Positions 1 through 9,498 are shown, counted from the stretch's first letter. The stretch: 64,000 nucleotides of DNA from Mucilaginibacter tundrae (GCF_013408825.1 NZ_JACCBZ010000014.1:21180-85179); one strand, 5' to 3'. Translations and numbers: made by a program. The notes: generated by a model from the sequence alone, not told the origin.

Positions 1-1442
1 CCGCAGCCTGCACTGACATGGCTTGCATCATCGGCATACCAACTTTTAATAATAATACTGAAGGTAAGGATCTTAACAATTCAGCCTATTTTATTGAGAA
101 CGGTAAAGTTAAAGCTGTTGTAAATAAAGCGCTTTTACCTAATTACGATATTTTCGATGAATACCGCTATTTTGAGCCATCAACCATATTTAATTGTATT
201 GAATTTAAGGGACACCGTATAGCGCTTACCATTTGCGAGGATTTGTGGAATAATATTGAAAATCCGCTGTATGTTACCCGGCCAATGGATATCCTAATCA
301 AACAAAAACCTGATGTAATGATCAATATCGCGGCGTCACCTTTTGCGGTAAAGCATGATGATGAGCGTATTGATATTTTGCGGGATAATGCCAGCAGGTA
401 TAATCTGCCATTATTTTACGTAAACCAGGTTGGCGCCCAAACAGAATTGATTTTTGATGGCGGATCATTAGTTTATGATAAAACCGGCCAATTGGTTGAT
501 GAGTTGCCCTATTTTGAGGAATGCCTTACCTATTACACGCTGAAGAATGATTCTTCCATTACATTAGAACAACCGGCCACTTTAAAGATTGAACGTCCTG
601 CCGATATTGAACAAATTTACCAGGCGGTAATATTAGGCATTAAAGACTATTTTTATAAATCAGGTTTCAGCAAAGCAATATTGGGTTTATCAGGCGGCAT
701 TGATTCGGCAGTGGTTTGTGCTTTGGCTGCCGAGGCTTTAGGACCTGAAAATGTGATGGCTGTTTTACTACCGTCTCGTTTCTCATCAGATCACTCCTTA
801 AAAGATGCGGAGGATTTGGTAACCAATTTAGGTTGCAAAAGCGAAACTATCGCTATAAAGAATGTTACCGAAGCTTTTGAAACTGCGTTATCACCACAAT
901 TTAAAAACCTACCATTTAACATTGCTGAGGAAAATATCCAGTCGCGTAGCAGGGCTATTTTATTAATGGCGATGTGTAATAAATTGGGTTATATCTTACT
1001 AAACACATCTAACAAAAGTGAAGCCGCGGTAGGTTATGGTACGTTATATGGTGATATGTGCGGTGGTATATCCGTAATTGGCGATGTTTACAAAACCCAG
1101 GTTTTTGAATTGGCCCGGTACATTAATCGTGACCGTGAGATCATCCCGGAAAACTCAATTATCAAACCGCCATCTGCTGAATTAAGGCCGGATCAAAAAG
1201 ATAGCGACTCCCTGCCGGAATATGATATTTTAGATAAAATTATCGCGGAATATGTTGAAAATCGTTGTTCATCAGCCGAGATCATTAAAATGGGTTATGA
1301 TGAGCCTACTGTAAGGCGAACCATCCGATTAATAAACCTTGCTGAGCACAAAAGATATCAAACACCACCGATATTAAGGGTTTCTAACAAGGCATTCGGT
1401 ATGGGAAGAAGAATGCCTATTGTAGGGAAGTATTTGTCGTAG
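1..1442 (+). CDS. nadE: Glutamine-dependent NAD+ synthetase, 5' end cut by window edge
   Basis: Catalyses the last step of NAD+ synthesis: it amidates nicotinic acid adenine dinucleotide with ammonia released from glutamine, using ATP. The frame is open to the left edge, so the ATG at 18 is internal and roughly 70 residues of the nitrilase-type glutaminase domain are missing. Seen: the glutaminase nucleophile Cys in LTICEDLW (about 223-247), the NIAASPF segment after it, and the synthetase ATP loop LSGGIDSA (about 687-710) followed by the SNKSE and LRPDQKD motifs. The two-domain layout is that of the glutamine-using enzyme rather than the short ammonia-only form. The gene converges on the response regulator gene, with a palindromic repeat between them. 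Confidence 0.95.
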   Translation, partial: AACTDMACIIGIPTFNNNTEGKDLNNSAYFIENGKVKAVVNKALLPNYDIFDEYRYFEPSTIFNCIEFKGHRIALTICEDLWNNIENPLYVTRPMDILIKQKPDVMINIAASPFAVKHDDERIDILRDNASRYNLPLFYVNQVGAQTELIFDGGSLVYDKTGQLVDELPYFEECLTYYTLKNDSSITLEQPATLKIERPADIEQIYQAVILGIKDYFYKSGFSKAILGLSGGIDSAVVCALAAEALGPENVMAVLLPSRFSSDHSLKDAEDLVTNLGCKSETIAIKNVTEAFETALSPQFKNLPFNIAEENIQSRSRAILLMAMCNKLGYILLNTSNKSEAAVGYGTLYGDMCGGISVIGDVYKTQVFELARYINRDREIIPENSIIKPPSAELRPDQKDSDSLPEYDILDKIIAEYVENRCSSAEIIKMGYDEPTVRRTIRLINLAEHKRYQTPPILRVSNKAFGMGRRMPIVGKYLS

Positions 1443-1454
1443 TATTAATTATAA

Positions 1455-1531
1455 TTGTCATTCTGAACGAAACGAAGAATCTTTAAAGTAGTTTATGCCA
1501 TAAAGATTCTTCGCTTCACTCAGAATGACAA
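1455..1531. repeat. Palindromic intergenic repeat, type 1 copy 1
   Basis: Arms 1455-1485 and 1501-1531 are inverted copies matching at 28 of 31 positions around a 15-nt loop; the core reads CATTCTGA...GAAGAATC. It lies between the convergent ends of nadE and the response regulator gene and could fold in transcripts from either side. Related copies are at 9398-9472 and 34860-34951, with degenerate ones at 45327-45356 and 49626-49722. Confidence 0.85.
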
Positions 1532-1536
1532 AGGCT

Positions 1537-2229
1537 TTACCCCTGATAAACAAATTTATATCCAATGCCTCTAACCGTTTGCAGGTATTGGGGCGAATCA
1601 GGGTTAGTTTCTATTTTTTTACGCAGGCGGACGATGTGCATATCCAGCGTACGGGTATTTACATCAGCATTATATCCCCAAACTTCCATCATCAGCTCCT
1701 CACGGTTAATAACCTTGTTCTGATTTTTAAGGAAATAAAGTAAAATTCTGTTCTCCAGTATGGTCAACTCAATTTTACGGCCATCTTTTATCAGCAAATG
1801 TGTATTAGGCAAATGCTCAATATTGGCAAATTTATATGATTCAGATTTCTCGTTATTTAATGAAAATTTGATCTTGTTATCAATCATCGCCACCAAAACA
1901 TCCATATTAAAAGGCTTGGTAATGTAATCAGATACACCAAAATTATAAGCCTCAATCTTATCAATATCCTGGCTTTTAGCAGTCATCATTATAATAAGCT
2001 TATCAAATCCTTTAGCGCGCACATTGTCGCATACTTCTGAGCCCGGCTTGCCTGGCATCATCCAGTCCAACAAAACAATATCGGGCTGTTCCTCTAATAT
2101 CACGGTTTCTGCATTATCGCCATTGCTGGCCTCTAATACCTTATAACCTTCAGATTGTAAACGTTCTGCTACCAAAAAGCGCAGGTTTTCGTCGTCTTCG
2201 GCTAATACAATTTTTATTTCCTTATTCAT
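1537..2229 (-). CDS. OmpR-type response regulator
   Basis: A 230-residue DNA-binding response regulator. The receiver domain (about residues 5-118) shows the acidic pair D12-D13, the phosphoacceptor D55 in VLLDWMMPG and the conserved Lys in ITKPF. A winged-helix effector domain (about 130-228) ends in the usual TVRGIGYKF hairpin. It starts 3 nt after the stop of the histidine kinase gene, so the two are translated together and are almost certainly a cognate pair. An S9-like lipoprotein gene comes first in the same operon. Target genes cannot be read from the sequence. Confidence 0.93.
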   Translation of the reverse strand: MNKEIKIVLAEDDENLRFLVAERLQSEGYKVLEASNGDNAETVILEEQPDIVLLDWMMPGKPGSEVCDNVRAKGFDKLIIMMTAKSQDIDKIEAYNFGVSDYITKPFNMDVLVAMIDNKIKFSLNNEKSESYKFANIEHLPNTHLLIKDGRKIELTILENRILLYFLKNQNKVINREELMMEVWGYNADVNTRTLDMHIVRLRKKIETNPDSPQYLQTVRGIGYKFVYQG

Positions 2230-2232
2230 TTT

Positions 2233-3879
2233 CTAATTATCATACGGAAGCGTAACAACAAACTCAGATCCTTGGTCAACCTGGCTGTTTACTATTATCT
2301 CCCCGTGCATAAAATTAACTAATTCTTTACAAAATGCCAGCCCAAGCCCAACGCTGCCATTTTGATTATATTTATTCTCTATTCTGTAAAATTTATTAAA
2401 AACATTGGTCAATTCCTTTTTGGGGATACCAATTCCTTTGTCCTTAAACGAAAAAATAACGTTTCGCTTATCCCGGGTGATATTTATATGTAATTCCTTC
2501 TTTTCTGGATGCGAATACTTGTAAGCATTCTCCATTAAATTTTGGAACAAGCTGCCCAATAATACAGGGTCAGTGTATATGGTGTTCACATTCTTAATTT
2601 TGCAACTCAGCTTAAAATCAGCATACTTAATCCTGAAACTGTCTATATACTTATCAACAAAATCATTTAATACGATCTCTTCAATTTTTATGTTGATGGA
2701 TTTATTTTCGAGCTGTGTAAAGGATAACAACTTGTTCATCAAATCGTTTAACTTATCTGCTTCTTCATCCAAAATTTTACCATAATGTTTCAGCTGCCGT
2801 TCAGATAAACCACTCTCGCCACGCAAATTTGATCCTGCTATTTTAATTACGCTAACCGGCGTTTTAAACTCATGAGTAAAATTGTTTATAAAATCATATT
2901 GCAGCTTAAACAGCTGCATATTTATTTTAAGATTACGATAAATAAGGTAACCTATCAAAATCAAAAACATGTAAATCAACAATACTATACCACCAATCGG
3001 CATAAATCTCCGGTTAGTTTCAGCAATCAAATAGCTTTTTGTTGATTTAAAAAACAACTTGTAATCAGAAAAAGCTCCCGGCAAGGCTACTTCCGTTATC
3101 ATAATGTTACTGGCATCATTCTCAAGCGGATAATATACCACCGGCCTAATAGTTACACTTTGATAAAGTTCTTTATGGTTGTTATTAACTTTTAAGTGAT
3201 AGGCATCAAGCAAAAAAGTCATCATGTTTTGGCGATAAACGACGCCCGGCTGTGCATGATCCAGTAAACCACGATATATTTTTACATCCTCGCGCCTTAA
3301 TATATTTAGATAGCTTATTTTTTCGGGTTTAACGTCATAAAAAGTTTTGAAGATCTCGTCCTGCGTTGCTTCACGCGATGTATCCGAAAAGGCTATAAAA
3401 TCATTCAGCTTGTCAGCCATATTATTAAAATCCGCTTCAGCAGCAAGCCTTTTTTGGGGTGCGCCTTTAATTATATTTTTGCGCCTCCTAAATTGATGCA
3501 TAGATTCAATATCTATCGACAATTTATGTTCTTTTTTGTGCGATTTTACCGCACTGCCTATAGCTAGTTCGTAAAAAACGATGTGCCTAACAAACGGATA
3601 ATCATTAAAAACAGATGTGGAATAATCAGCGGCTGAATTATAAGTTAAATAACCCTGATAGGAGGTTATTTCAGGGATTTTATTCAGAAAGAAATCATTA
3701 TATGGCTTGATGGTTTCTTCTGATACATCAATTTTTTTAGAAGCGAACTCATCCAGCACATAAGCTGAAGTTAGGTTATAAGCCACGATAAGCGCTACCA
3801 CAAATGATACCGAAATCAATACCATAAAGATAATGATCAATGAAAAATTCTTTCGGTAAACGTTGCTGTGTGGCTTCAT
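2233..3879 (-). CDS. Membrane sensor histidine kinase with large extracytoplasmic domain
   Basis: Autophosphorylating sensor of a two-component system. A first membrane segment (about residues 15-37) is followed by a roughly 260-residue periplasmic region without a recognisable named domain, a second membrane segment (about 296-316), then the dimerisation/phosphoacceptor helix with H338 in NFTHEFKTP, and the ATPase domain with the N box (NLMENAYKYS), DKGIGIP and GLGLAF. The longer frame begins at a TTG; the ATG two codons later (3879) is the better start. It lies 11 nt after the S9-like lipoprotein gene and 3 nt before the response regulator gene. The stimulus is unknown; the lipoprotein encoded upstream could be a periplasmic partner. 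Confidence 0.92.
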   Translation of the reverse strand: MKPHSNVYRKNFSLIIIFMVLISVSFVVALIVAYNLTSAYVLDEFASKKIDVSEETIKPYNDFFLNKIPEITSYQGYLTYNSAADYSTSVFNDYPFVRHIVFYELAIGSAVKSHKKEHKLSIDIESMHQFRRRKNIIKGAPQKRLAAEADFNNMADKLNDFIAFSDTSREATQDEIFKTFYDVKPEKISYLNILRREDVKIYRGLLDHAQPGVVYRQNMMTFLLDAYHLKVNNNHKELYQSVTIRPVVYYPLENDASNIMITEVALPGAFSDYKLFFKSTKSYLIAETNRRFMPIGGIVLLIYMFLILIGYLIYRNLKINMQLFKLQYDFINNFTHEFKTPVSVIKIAGSNLRGESGLSERQLKHYGKILDEEADKLNDLMNKLLSFTQLENKSINIKIEEIVLNDFVDKYIDSFRIKYADFKLSCKIKNVNTIYTDPVLLGSLFQNLMENAYKYSHPEKKELHINITRDKRNVIFSFKDKGIGIPKKELTNVFNKFYRIENKYNQNGSVGLGLAFCKELVNFMHGEIIVNSQVDQGSEFVVTLPYDN

Positions 3880-3890
3880 TAACAAATGGA

Positions 3891-5789
3891 TTATTGTTTA
3901 ACCCGCATGTTAGTATCTAAAAACTTTTCAATTTCCGTGTACATCTGCATCCGGTTACGCTCACTTTTGAAAAATGCACGCTCATTTTCCTTTAAAAAAT
4001 AGGATACAGGTACGTTTTGTTTATGCAATTCTATAACAAACTGATTTAATTCACTTATGTTGGCCCGTGGATCTTTAGCGCCTTGAAAAATAAGTAGTGG
4101 CGCCTTGATCTTGTCCGTATGAAAAACCGGTGATATAGCTCTTAACTGATCGGCATCAGTTTCAGGGTTACCAACCATTTCATACATCATTTGCAGTGAT
4201 GGTTTGAAAAAAGGTGGCACATCTTTTATATAAGTAAAGAAATTGATTACACCATATTGCACAATAGCACAGTTATATAAGCCCGGATGAAAAGAAACGC
4301 CATACAAAGCCGAGAATCCACCAACCCCACCACCAAAAATGGCTATTTTTTTAGGATTGGCCGTTTTATTTGCAATTAACCAGTTTACACCATCGGTAAT
4401 ATCCTGTTGTATTTTACCGCCAACCTGCTTAAAGCCAGCGCTATGGAAAGCCTTACCATACCCTGTAGAACCACGATAGTTAACCTGAAAAACCACATAG
4501 CCCCTATTCGCTAAAAACTGAACTTCCGGATTATATCCCCAGGAGTTGCGGCTCATAGGCCCGTAAGGCCAATCATGCGGCATAACCACAACAGGTAGAT
4601 TGGTTGAGTCCCTGCCTTGAGGAAATGTTAAATAGCCGTTAATAAGTGTACCATCACTTGCATTATAGGATATTGGCTTCATGGCACATAGTTCATCGGG
4701 TTTAATAGATGAGTTAATATCGCCAAGCTTAGTTAATTTACACTTTTTCCGTTCAAACAGGTAAAATGCACCCGGATCACGGTCGGTATAGCTATTAATA
4801 ATAAATTTATTTTCGGAGCTATCCCTGTCAATAATCTTTATTTCGTATCCTTTAAGCTGAGCTTCAAAATTCTTATAAATGCCTGCCATACACTTATCCA
4901 GAAAATGCTTTTGAGGATAAGCTTCTTCCCAGGAGGCATATTCCACTTTATGTCTGTTTTTTGAATATTCAACACCCATAATGTCAGCGTTGCTATTGGC
5001 ATATATTTCCTTTACCTCTTTACCTGTTTCCGCGTCAATTTCTACCAATGCCGTTTTGTCCCGGTTAACATTTGATAGCGCGTAAAAATTATTTTTTATC
5101 CCGGTGAATGCAATTGGCTCAACGCGTGTTTTAAAATTGTTTGTAATAACTTGCTTAAATGGACTATTATCATCAGCACGATATAATATCGTTTCGTTTA
5201 CACCATCAGATGCCTTTACTAACCTTATTTTACCATCCGAATCCGGAAACCATTCGGTAAAATTACCCGGGTTAACCAGATATGATTTTATCTCTCCTGT
5301 TTTTATATTGAGCCTGTATACATCTGTGCGGGTTGGGTCATCCTTATTCATCGCTACGTTGATGATATTCGGATCCTCTTTTATCCGGCTGATTACTCGC
5401 ATCCGCACCTTATTCCCTGTCATTAACAAATGAAGTTTCATGGTCGCTATATCTAACGCGAATATTTTCAGCTGATCAGTCGCTATTACATCCTGGCTAA
5501 AAACAAGCTGATCATTATACGTCCAATAGTAATCATGCAGCGAATAATCAGTAAAAGATGTGGCCATATGCTCATTACCATCGGCCAATGATTGCACAAA
5601 CAGATTTAACCGATCTTTATAAGGCTTTAAATAGGATATATATTTACCATCGGGCGATATTTTGAACGCGCTTTTTTGTGGGGTCTTGAAAAACTCATTT
5701 ACAGGTATTTGCACAGCACCATTCCGCATACAGGAACTGAACGCTATTGCCATCGCCATAAATAAACAAAAACAAACCCTTTTTAACAT
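3891..5789 (-). CDS. S9 (prolyl oligopeptidase family) lipoprotein, probable pseudoenzyme
   Basis: 632 residues with a lipoprotein signal (lipobox Cys in AFSSC, about residue 20), a beta-propeller-like N-terminal part and a C-terminal alpha/beta-hydrolase domain of peptidase family S9. The fold-defining stretches (MPHDWPYGP, NYRGSTGYG, the elbow IAIFGG, FQGAKDPR) are clear. The nucleophile position, normally Ser in GGSYGG, is Gly488 (GGGVGG, codon 4326-4328), and the His of the usual NEGHGF is Ala605 (NERAFF, codon 3975-3977). Only the Asp (D573) remains. Peptidase activity by the family mechanism is therefore not expected. It is first in an operon with a histidine kinase and response regulator, which suggests a ligand-binding or sensory role; this is inference. 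Confidence 0.88.
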   Translation of the reverse strand: MLKRVCFCLFMAMAIAFSSCMRNGAVQIPVNEFFKTPQKSAFKISPDGKYISYLKPYKDRLNLFVQSLADGNEHMATSFTDYSLHDYYWTYNDQLVFSQDVIATDQLKIFALDIATMKLHLLMTGNKVRMRVISRIKEDPNIINVAMNKDDPTRTDVYRLNIKTGEIKSYLVNPGNFTEWFPDSDGKIRLVKASDGVNETILYRADDNSPFKQVITNNFKTRVEPIAFTGIKNNFYALSNVNRDKTALVEIDAETGKEVKEIYANSNADIMGVEYSKNRHKVEYASWEEAYPQKHFLDKCMAGIYKNFEAQLKGYEIKIIDRDSSENKFIINSYTDRDPGAFYLFERKKCKLTKLGDINSSIKPDELCAMKPISYNASDGTLINGYLTFPQGRDSTNLPVVVMPHDWPYGPMSRNSWGYNPEVQFLANRGYVVFQVNYRGSTGYGKAFHSAGFKQVGGKIQQDITDGVNWLIANKTANPKKIAIFGGGVGGFSALYGVSFHPGLYNCAIVQYGVINFFTYIKDVPPFFKPSLQMMYEMVGNPETDADQLRAISPVFHTDKIKAPLLIFQGAKDPRANISELNQFVIELHKQNVPVSYFLKENERAFFKSERNRMQMYTEIEKFLDTNMRVKQ

Positions 5790-5916
5790 CTTAAAAAACT
5801 ATAGACGCTCAAATTATGCAATTTAGTTTAGGTAATAATTAATGTCACCATAATTTTACCCATAAATTTATACTAAATATTAAATAATACTTGAAATTCG
5901 AGTGATTTAAAATAGG

Positions 5917-5924
5917 TATTTTTG
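5917..5924 (+). promoter_or_regulatory. Bacteroidota -7 promoter box (TATTTTTG) for the TPR gene
   Basis: Matches the TAnnTTTG consensus of the Bacteroidota primary sigma factor, with a TTG at 5891-5893 as a weak -33 element. The ATG at 5930 begins 6 nt after the box, so the transcript would have almost no 5' leader. Confidence 0.5.
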
Positions 5925-5929
5925 GATAG

Positions 5930-7738
5930 ATGAAGTGGCTTTGCATAATTATTTTAGTTTTTTTTATTGACTCATACTCAAAAGCTTACGCCCAAACTGA
6001 TGATTTGCCGCTAGCGAACCAATACTTTGCTAACGGCGAACAGCTAAAGGCGCTTGATATTTATCAAAACTTATTTAAAACTAACAACGAAACTTATTAT
6101 CCATATTATATTAAATGCCTGCTAGCGCTTAAAAAGTTTGATGACGCTGAAAGCGTTACCAAAAAAATGATGCGCAAATATCCCGGTGATAATACATACC
6201 TCATTAATCTGGGTAATATTTACACGCAGAATGGCAGTAATGATAAAGCTGATGCCTTATATAACGAACTGCTGAAAAAACTCCCGATAGATCAAAGCGC
6301 CATTAGTGCTTTGGCCGGTCAATTCTACCAAAATGCCAATATTGATTATGCTATTAAAACGCTTGAACAAGGGCGCAAAATTTTGGGTAATGATAAAGAG
6401 TTTTCGTTCGAGCTGATTATGCTTTATAAGTATAAGGGTGATAAAACTTCGATCATAAATGAATACCTGAATTTCTTACCGGCAAACCCTGGCTACCTTG
6501 CGCAAGCTGAGAATACCCTATCAAACATGTTTGAGGATAATGATGGTTATGATCTGCTGAAAATAGCATTATTAAAAAAGATACAAAAAGAGCCCGAGCA
6601 AACTGTATATACCGAGCTGTTGATATGGCAATATTTGCAACAAAAAGATTTTGATCAGGCGCTAAACCAATCATTGGCGTTAAACAGGCGCAGTAATGAC
6701 GATGGAAGTAATATTTATGCGCTATGTCATACGCTGGTTGCTAACAATGCCTACGATGCCGCAATCAGCGGTTACCAATATCTAATTGATAAAGGTAAAG
6801 ATGCGCCTTATTACATCCCGGCCAAAATTGAACTCATCAATACCAAAAACATTAAAATTACTGCCGGAAAATATACCCAAGCCGATTTGGTTGAACTAGA
6901 AAAAAACTACAAAGATCTTTTGTCCGAGTTTGGCGATATAAGCAACACTGCTTTTGCAGTAGAACAACTGGCGAAGTTACAGGCTTTTAAACTGCACAAA
7001 TTTGACGAGGCGCAACAATCGCTGGAGCATGTAATTACCATACCCGGTGTTCGCCCCGAACTATTAGCGCAATGCAAAATTGATTTGGGTGATGTATACC
7101 TGATCACTGGCAGACAATGGGATGCCACATTATTGTACAGTCAGGTTGAAAAAGATTTCCCCAACACCGATATTGGCCAGGATGCAAAATTTCGCAACGC
7201 TAAACTGGCTTATTATATCGGCGATTTTTACTGGGCTAAAAGGCAATTGGATGTGCTTAAAGCGGCCACTTCCCAATTGATCGCTAATGACGCGTTAAAC
7301 CTGTCGTTATTAATTGGTGATAATTTGGCAGCGGACAGCAGCGGTAATGCACTAAAAATTTATGCCCGCGCTGATCTGCTCATTTTTGCAGAAGAGCCGG
7401 AGAAAGCAGTAAAAACTTTGGATAGCATCGATAAAAAATATCCCGGCAACGCCTTGAATAACGATATATTAATGGCAAAGGCCCGAATCCTGATACAGCA
7501 GAAAGATTATACTAATGCAATACTGCTGTTAAAGAAAATTTACGAAGATAGCCCAAACAACCTGTGGGCCGATGATGCCGTGTTTATGCTGGGCGATATT
7601 TATGACAACCAGCTAAACGATAAGGCACAAGCAAAAATTTATTACCAAAAGATCATCATCGATTACCCCGGCAGTTTATGGATAAATGATGCAAGAAAAA
7701 GATTTAGGGTGATAAGGGGAGATTCGCCAACTAGTTGA
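5930..7738 (+). CDS. Secreted tetratricopeptide-repeat protein
   Basis: 602 residues with an N-terminal signal peptide (about 1-21, ending AYAQ) followed by TPR-type helical repeats over most of the length; examples are around residues 25-60, 75-145 and near the C terminus, where units of the form DDAVFMLGDIYDNQLND with alternating Ala/Tyr/Leu recur. TPR arrays bind other proteins; in Bacteroidota such exported proteins often work at the periplasmic side of envelope complexes. No enzyme motif is visible. It is transcribed divergently from the S9/kinase/regulator operon across 140 bp. Confidence 0.85.
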   Translation: MKWLCIIILVFFIDSYSKAYAQTDDLPLANQYFANGEQLKALDIYQNLFKTNNETYYPYYIKCLLALKKFDDAESVTKKMMRKYPGDNTYLINLGNIYTQNGSNDKADALYNELLKKLPIDQSAISALAGQFYQNANIDYAIKTLEQGRKILGNDKEFSFELIMLYKYKGDKTSIINEYLNFLPANPGYLAQAENTLSNMFEDNDGYDLLKIALLKKIQKEPEQTVYTELLIWQYLQQKDFDQALNQSLALNRRSNDDGSNIYALCHTLVANNAYDAAISGYQYLIDKGKDAPYYIPAKIELINTKNIKITAGKYTQADLVELEKNYKDLLSEFGDISNTAFAVEQLAKLQAFKLHKFDEAQQSLEHVITIPGVRPELLAQCKIDLGDVYLITGRQWDATLLYSQVEKDFPNTDIGQDAKFRNAKLAYYIGDFYWAKRQLDVLKAATSQLIANDALNLSLLIGDNLAADSSGNALKIYARADLLIFAEEPEKAVKTLDSIDKKYPGNALNNDILMAKARILIQQKDYTNAILLLKKIYEDSPNNLWADDAVFMLGDIYDNQLNDKAQAKIYYQKIIIDYPGSLWINDARKRFRVIRGDSPTS

Positions 7739-7835
7739 TTATATTTAAGTTAAAAATCAAACTAAAAGGAATATCAATTTCGCAAATAGCGCTAAAGTGT
7801 GACGAGACTATAGAGCTTTGTAAAGTAAAAAGACG

Positions 7836-8228
7836 ATGAGAAATAATCTACTTTTAAAGATTATATGGATAGTCGCACTTCTTTCCATATTAATAGGAGC
7901 AATTGACTCGTTAGTTTTAACACTACATGCAGGAAATAGAAATAAGTCTATTTTTCTGCCGGCACTTTTTGTGCTATGGGTACTTTCGCCCTATGTAGCT
8001 TTAATGGCAGCCACGCTAAAGCTTAACCGTCATTCAATTACTTCAAGAATTGTATTATATGTTACGGCTATAATAATTTCACTATGCTCTCTATTGGGGT
8101 ATAGTGGTATTTTAAATTTGCCTAATGCAAAGCACGCAGCTATCTTTCTAATTACCCCACTAGTATCTTGGATTATAATAATTATCGTTTCAATTATAAT
8201 CGTAAGATGGAAAAAGCCTAACAAATAG
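7836..8228 (+). CDS. Small integral membrane protein of unknown function
   Basis: 130 residues with four hydrophobic segments (about 8-30, 42-62, 70-92, 100-123) and short basic linkers, ending in RWKKPNK. The ATG at 7836 sits in an AT-rich context. No family is recognised. The gene is lower in GC and richer in Ile than its neighbours, which may reflect membrane composition alone. It stands alone between the TPR gene and a DUF4286 gene. Confidence 0.6.
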   Translation: MRNNLLLKIIWIVALLSILIGAIDSLVLTLHAGNRNKSIFLPALFVLWVLSPYVALMAATLKLNRHSITSRIVLYVTAIIISLCSLLGYSGILNLPNAKHAAIFLITPLVSWIIIIIVSIIIVRWKKPNK

Positions 8229-8304
8229 CATTAATTACGCCCGTTAACTTCAAAGCGGATGCTAGAAAGTGTTTCTGACGAGAAAAATTAGAAAGGGTTT
8301 TTAG

Positions 8305-8312
8305 TACTTTTG
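8305..8312 (+). promoter_or_regulatory. -7 promoter box (TACTTTTG) 4 nt before an ATG
   Basis: Exact TAnnTTTG match ending 4 nt before the ATG at 8317. If used, the mRNA is leaderless or nearly so. Confidence 0.5.
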
Positions 8313-8316
8313 CATC

Positions 8317-8619
8317 ATGATCGTGTACAATGAAACCCTTATTGTTGAAGAAGGCACTTATCCTGAATGGTTAAGCTGGATGAAAGAAGTACATATTCCG
8401 GCAGTAATGGCTACGGGCCATTTTGAAAGCTACCGCATACTAAACGTTATCGATTCGCCTAACGAAGGCGTAACAGCTTGCATCCAATACAATACTGATA
8501 CCGAAGAGAAATTCGGACAATTTTACGAGCAACATTTGCAAGGCCTGCACATCATTCACAACCAGCGTTATGAAGGCAAATTTGTACTTTATACTACACT
8601 GATGGAAACTGTGGATTAG
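8317..8619 (+). CDS. DUF4286 family protein
   Basis: A 100-residue cytoplasmic protein matching the DUF4286 family, common in Bacteroidota; it begins MIVYNETLIVEEG and carries the family's W-x-x-W-M-x-x-x-H-I-P pattern (residues about 19-29) and a final H-x-x-Q-x-Y-x-G-K-F segment. The compact alpha/beta composition resembles dimeric ferredoxin-like (EthD/ABM-type) proteins. The function is not known. Its stop overlaps by 4 nt the stop of the convergent phosphoesterase gene. Confidence 0.85.
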   Translation: MIVYNETLIVEEGTYPEWLSWMKEVHIPAVMATGHFESYRILNVIDSPNEGVTACIQYNTDTEEKFGQFYEQHLQGLHIIHNQRYEGKFVLYTTLMETVD

Positions 8620-9377
8620 TTTACCCTGAGATCTTTCGGCATTCGTCCATAAAGCAAAAACTTTGCAGCGTTTTCATTTCCGTGTTCCTTCGCCAGTTGA
8701 GCTGCGGCGTCCCAGTCATAAGCGCAATTTATTTGCTCAATATTAATGGCATCTCCATCAATAGTTATAATAGCATATTTAGCATGCGGAGTCATAGATT
8801 CCATCGCGAAACTGTATTCTCCATTACCTAAATAAGCGGGCAAGCCAACACTACCCGGATTTAGGATTATTTTGTTGTTTGATAGATAGACCACGCGGTT
8901 AACATGCGAGTGACCGCAAAGAATTATGCGCTCTTTAATATCTGTCGTTTTCGTTATTAGTTCTTCATTATTATAAACAAACACGCCGTGTTCCGTAACT
9001 TTCTCCAACAAATATTCATTGTCGCTTTTGGGTGTACCGTGACAAACAAAGATAAGGTCGTCAACCGAAGTAGTATTTGGCAAGGTCTTTAACCAGGCGA
9101 TACTGATTTCGGATAGATCAGCCACTACCCTTTCCATATCCGCCTTTTCTGATTTTTTGGTAAAGCTTTCCAGTATTTCCCTGTCGGTATTACCGCTGAT
9201 GCATATCATCGGCACAGCACGCAGTAAATCAGCGGTAGCTTCAGGTTCTAAAGCACCAAAAAAATAATCACCAAGATTGATGATCGTTTCAATATTCCTG
9301 GCTTTTATATCCTTGAGTACAGCAGTCAGCGCTAATGAGTTTCCGTGGATGTCTGATATGATGGCATATTGTTTCAT
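8616..9377 (-). CDS. Metallophosphoesterase (YfcE/calcineurin-like family)
   Basis: 253 residues with the full calcineurin-type dinuclear metal site: DIHGN (residues 8-12), NLGDYFF, the GNTD motif, the VCHGTP histidine and GHSHVNR near residue 155. This single-domain form belongs to the MJ0936/YfcE group of phosphodiesterases; the natural substrate is unknown. It converges on the DUF4286 gene with a 4-nt overlap. A perfect palindromic repeat lies just upstream of its start. Confidence 0.9.
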   Translation of the reverse strand: MKQYAIISDIHGNSLALTAVLKDIKARNIETIINLGDYFFGALEPEATADLLRAVPMICISGNTDREILESFTKKSEKADMERVVADLSEISIAWLKTLPNTTSVDDLIFVCHGTPKSDNEYLLEKVTEHGVFVYNNEELITKTTDIKERIILCGHSHVNRVVYLSNNKIILNPGSVGLPAYLGNGEYSFAMESMTPHAKYAIITIDGDAINIEQINCAYDWDAAAQLAKEHGNENAAKFLLYGRMPKDLRVN

Positions 9378-9397
9378 GGCAGTGAATTTATATACCC

Positions 9398-9472
9398 GTC
9401 ATTCTGAGCGGAGCGAAGAATCTGTACTGCTCATAAACTACTTTACAGATTCTTCGCTCCGCTCAGAATGAC
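9398..9472. repeat. Palindromic intergenic repeat, type 1 copy 2 (perfect arms)
   Basis: Arms 9398-9426 and 9444-9472 are perfect 29-bp inverted copies around a 17-nt loop. It is the same family as 1455-1531 and 34860-34951. It lies between the start of the phosphoesterase gene and the terminator of the ompA-like gene, both on the minus strand. Confidence 0.9.
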
Positions 9473-9498
9473 AGGGAGAAGTAATATCTATCTATAAC

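Noticed and set aside
1455..1531. Type 1 palindromes as a CRISPR array
   Set aside because: Single dispersed palindromes with no regular spacers and no cas genes.
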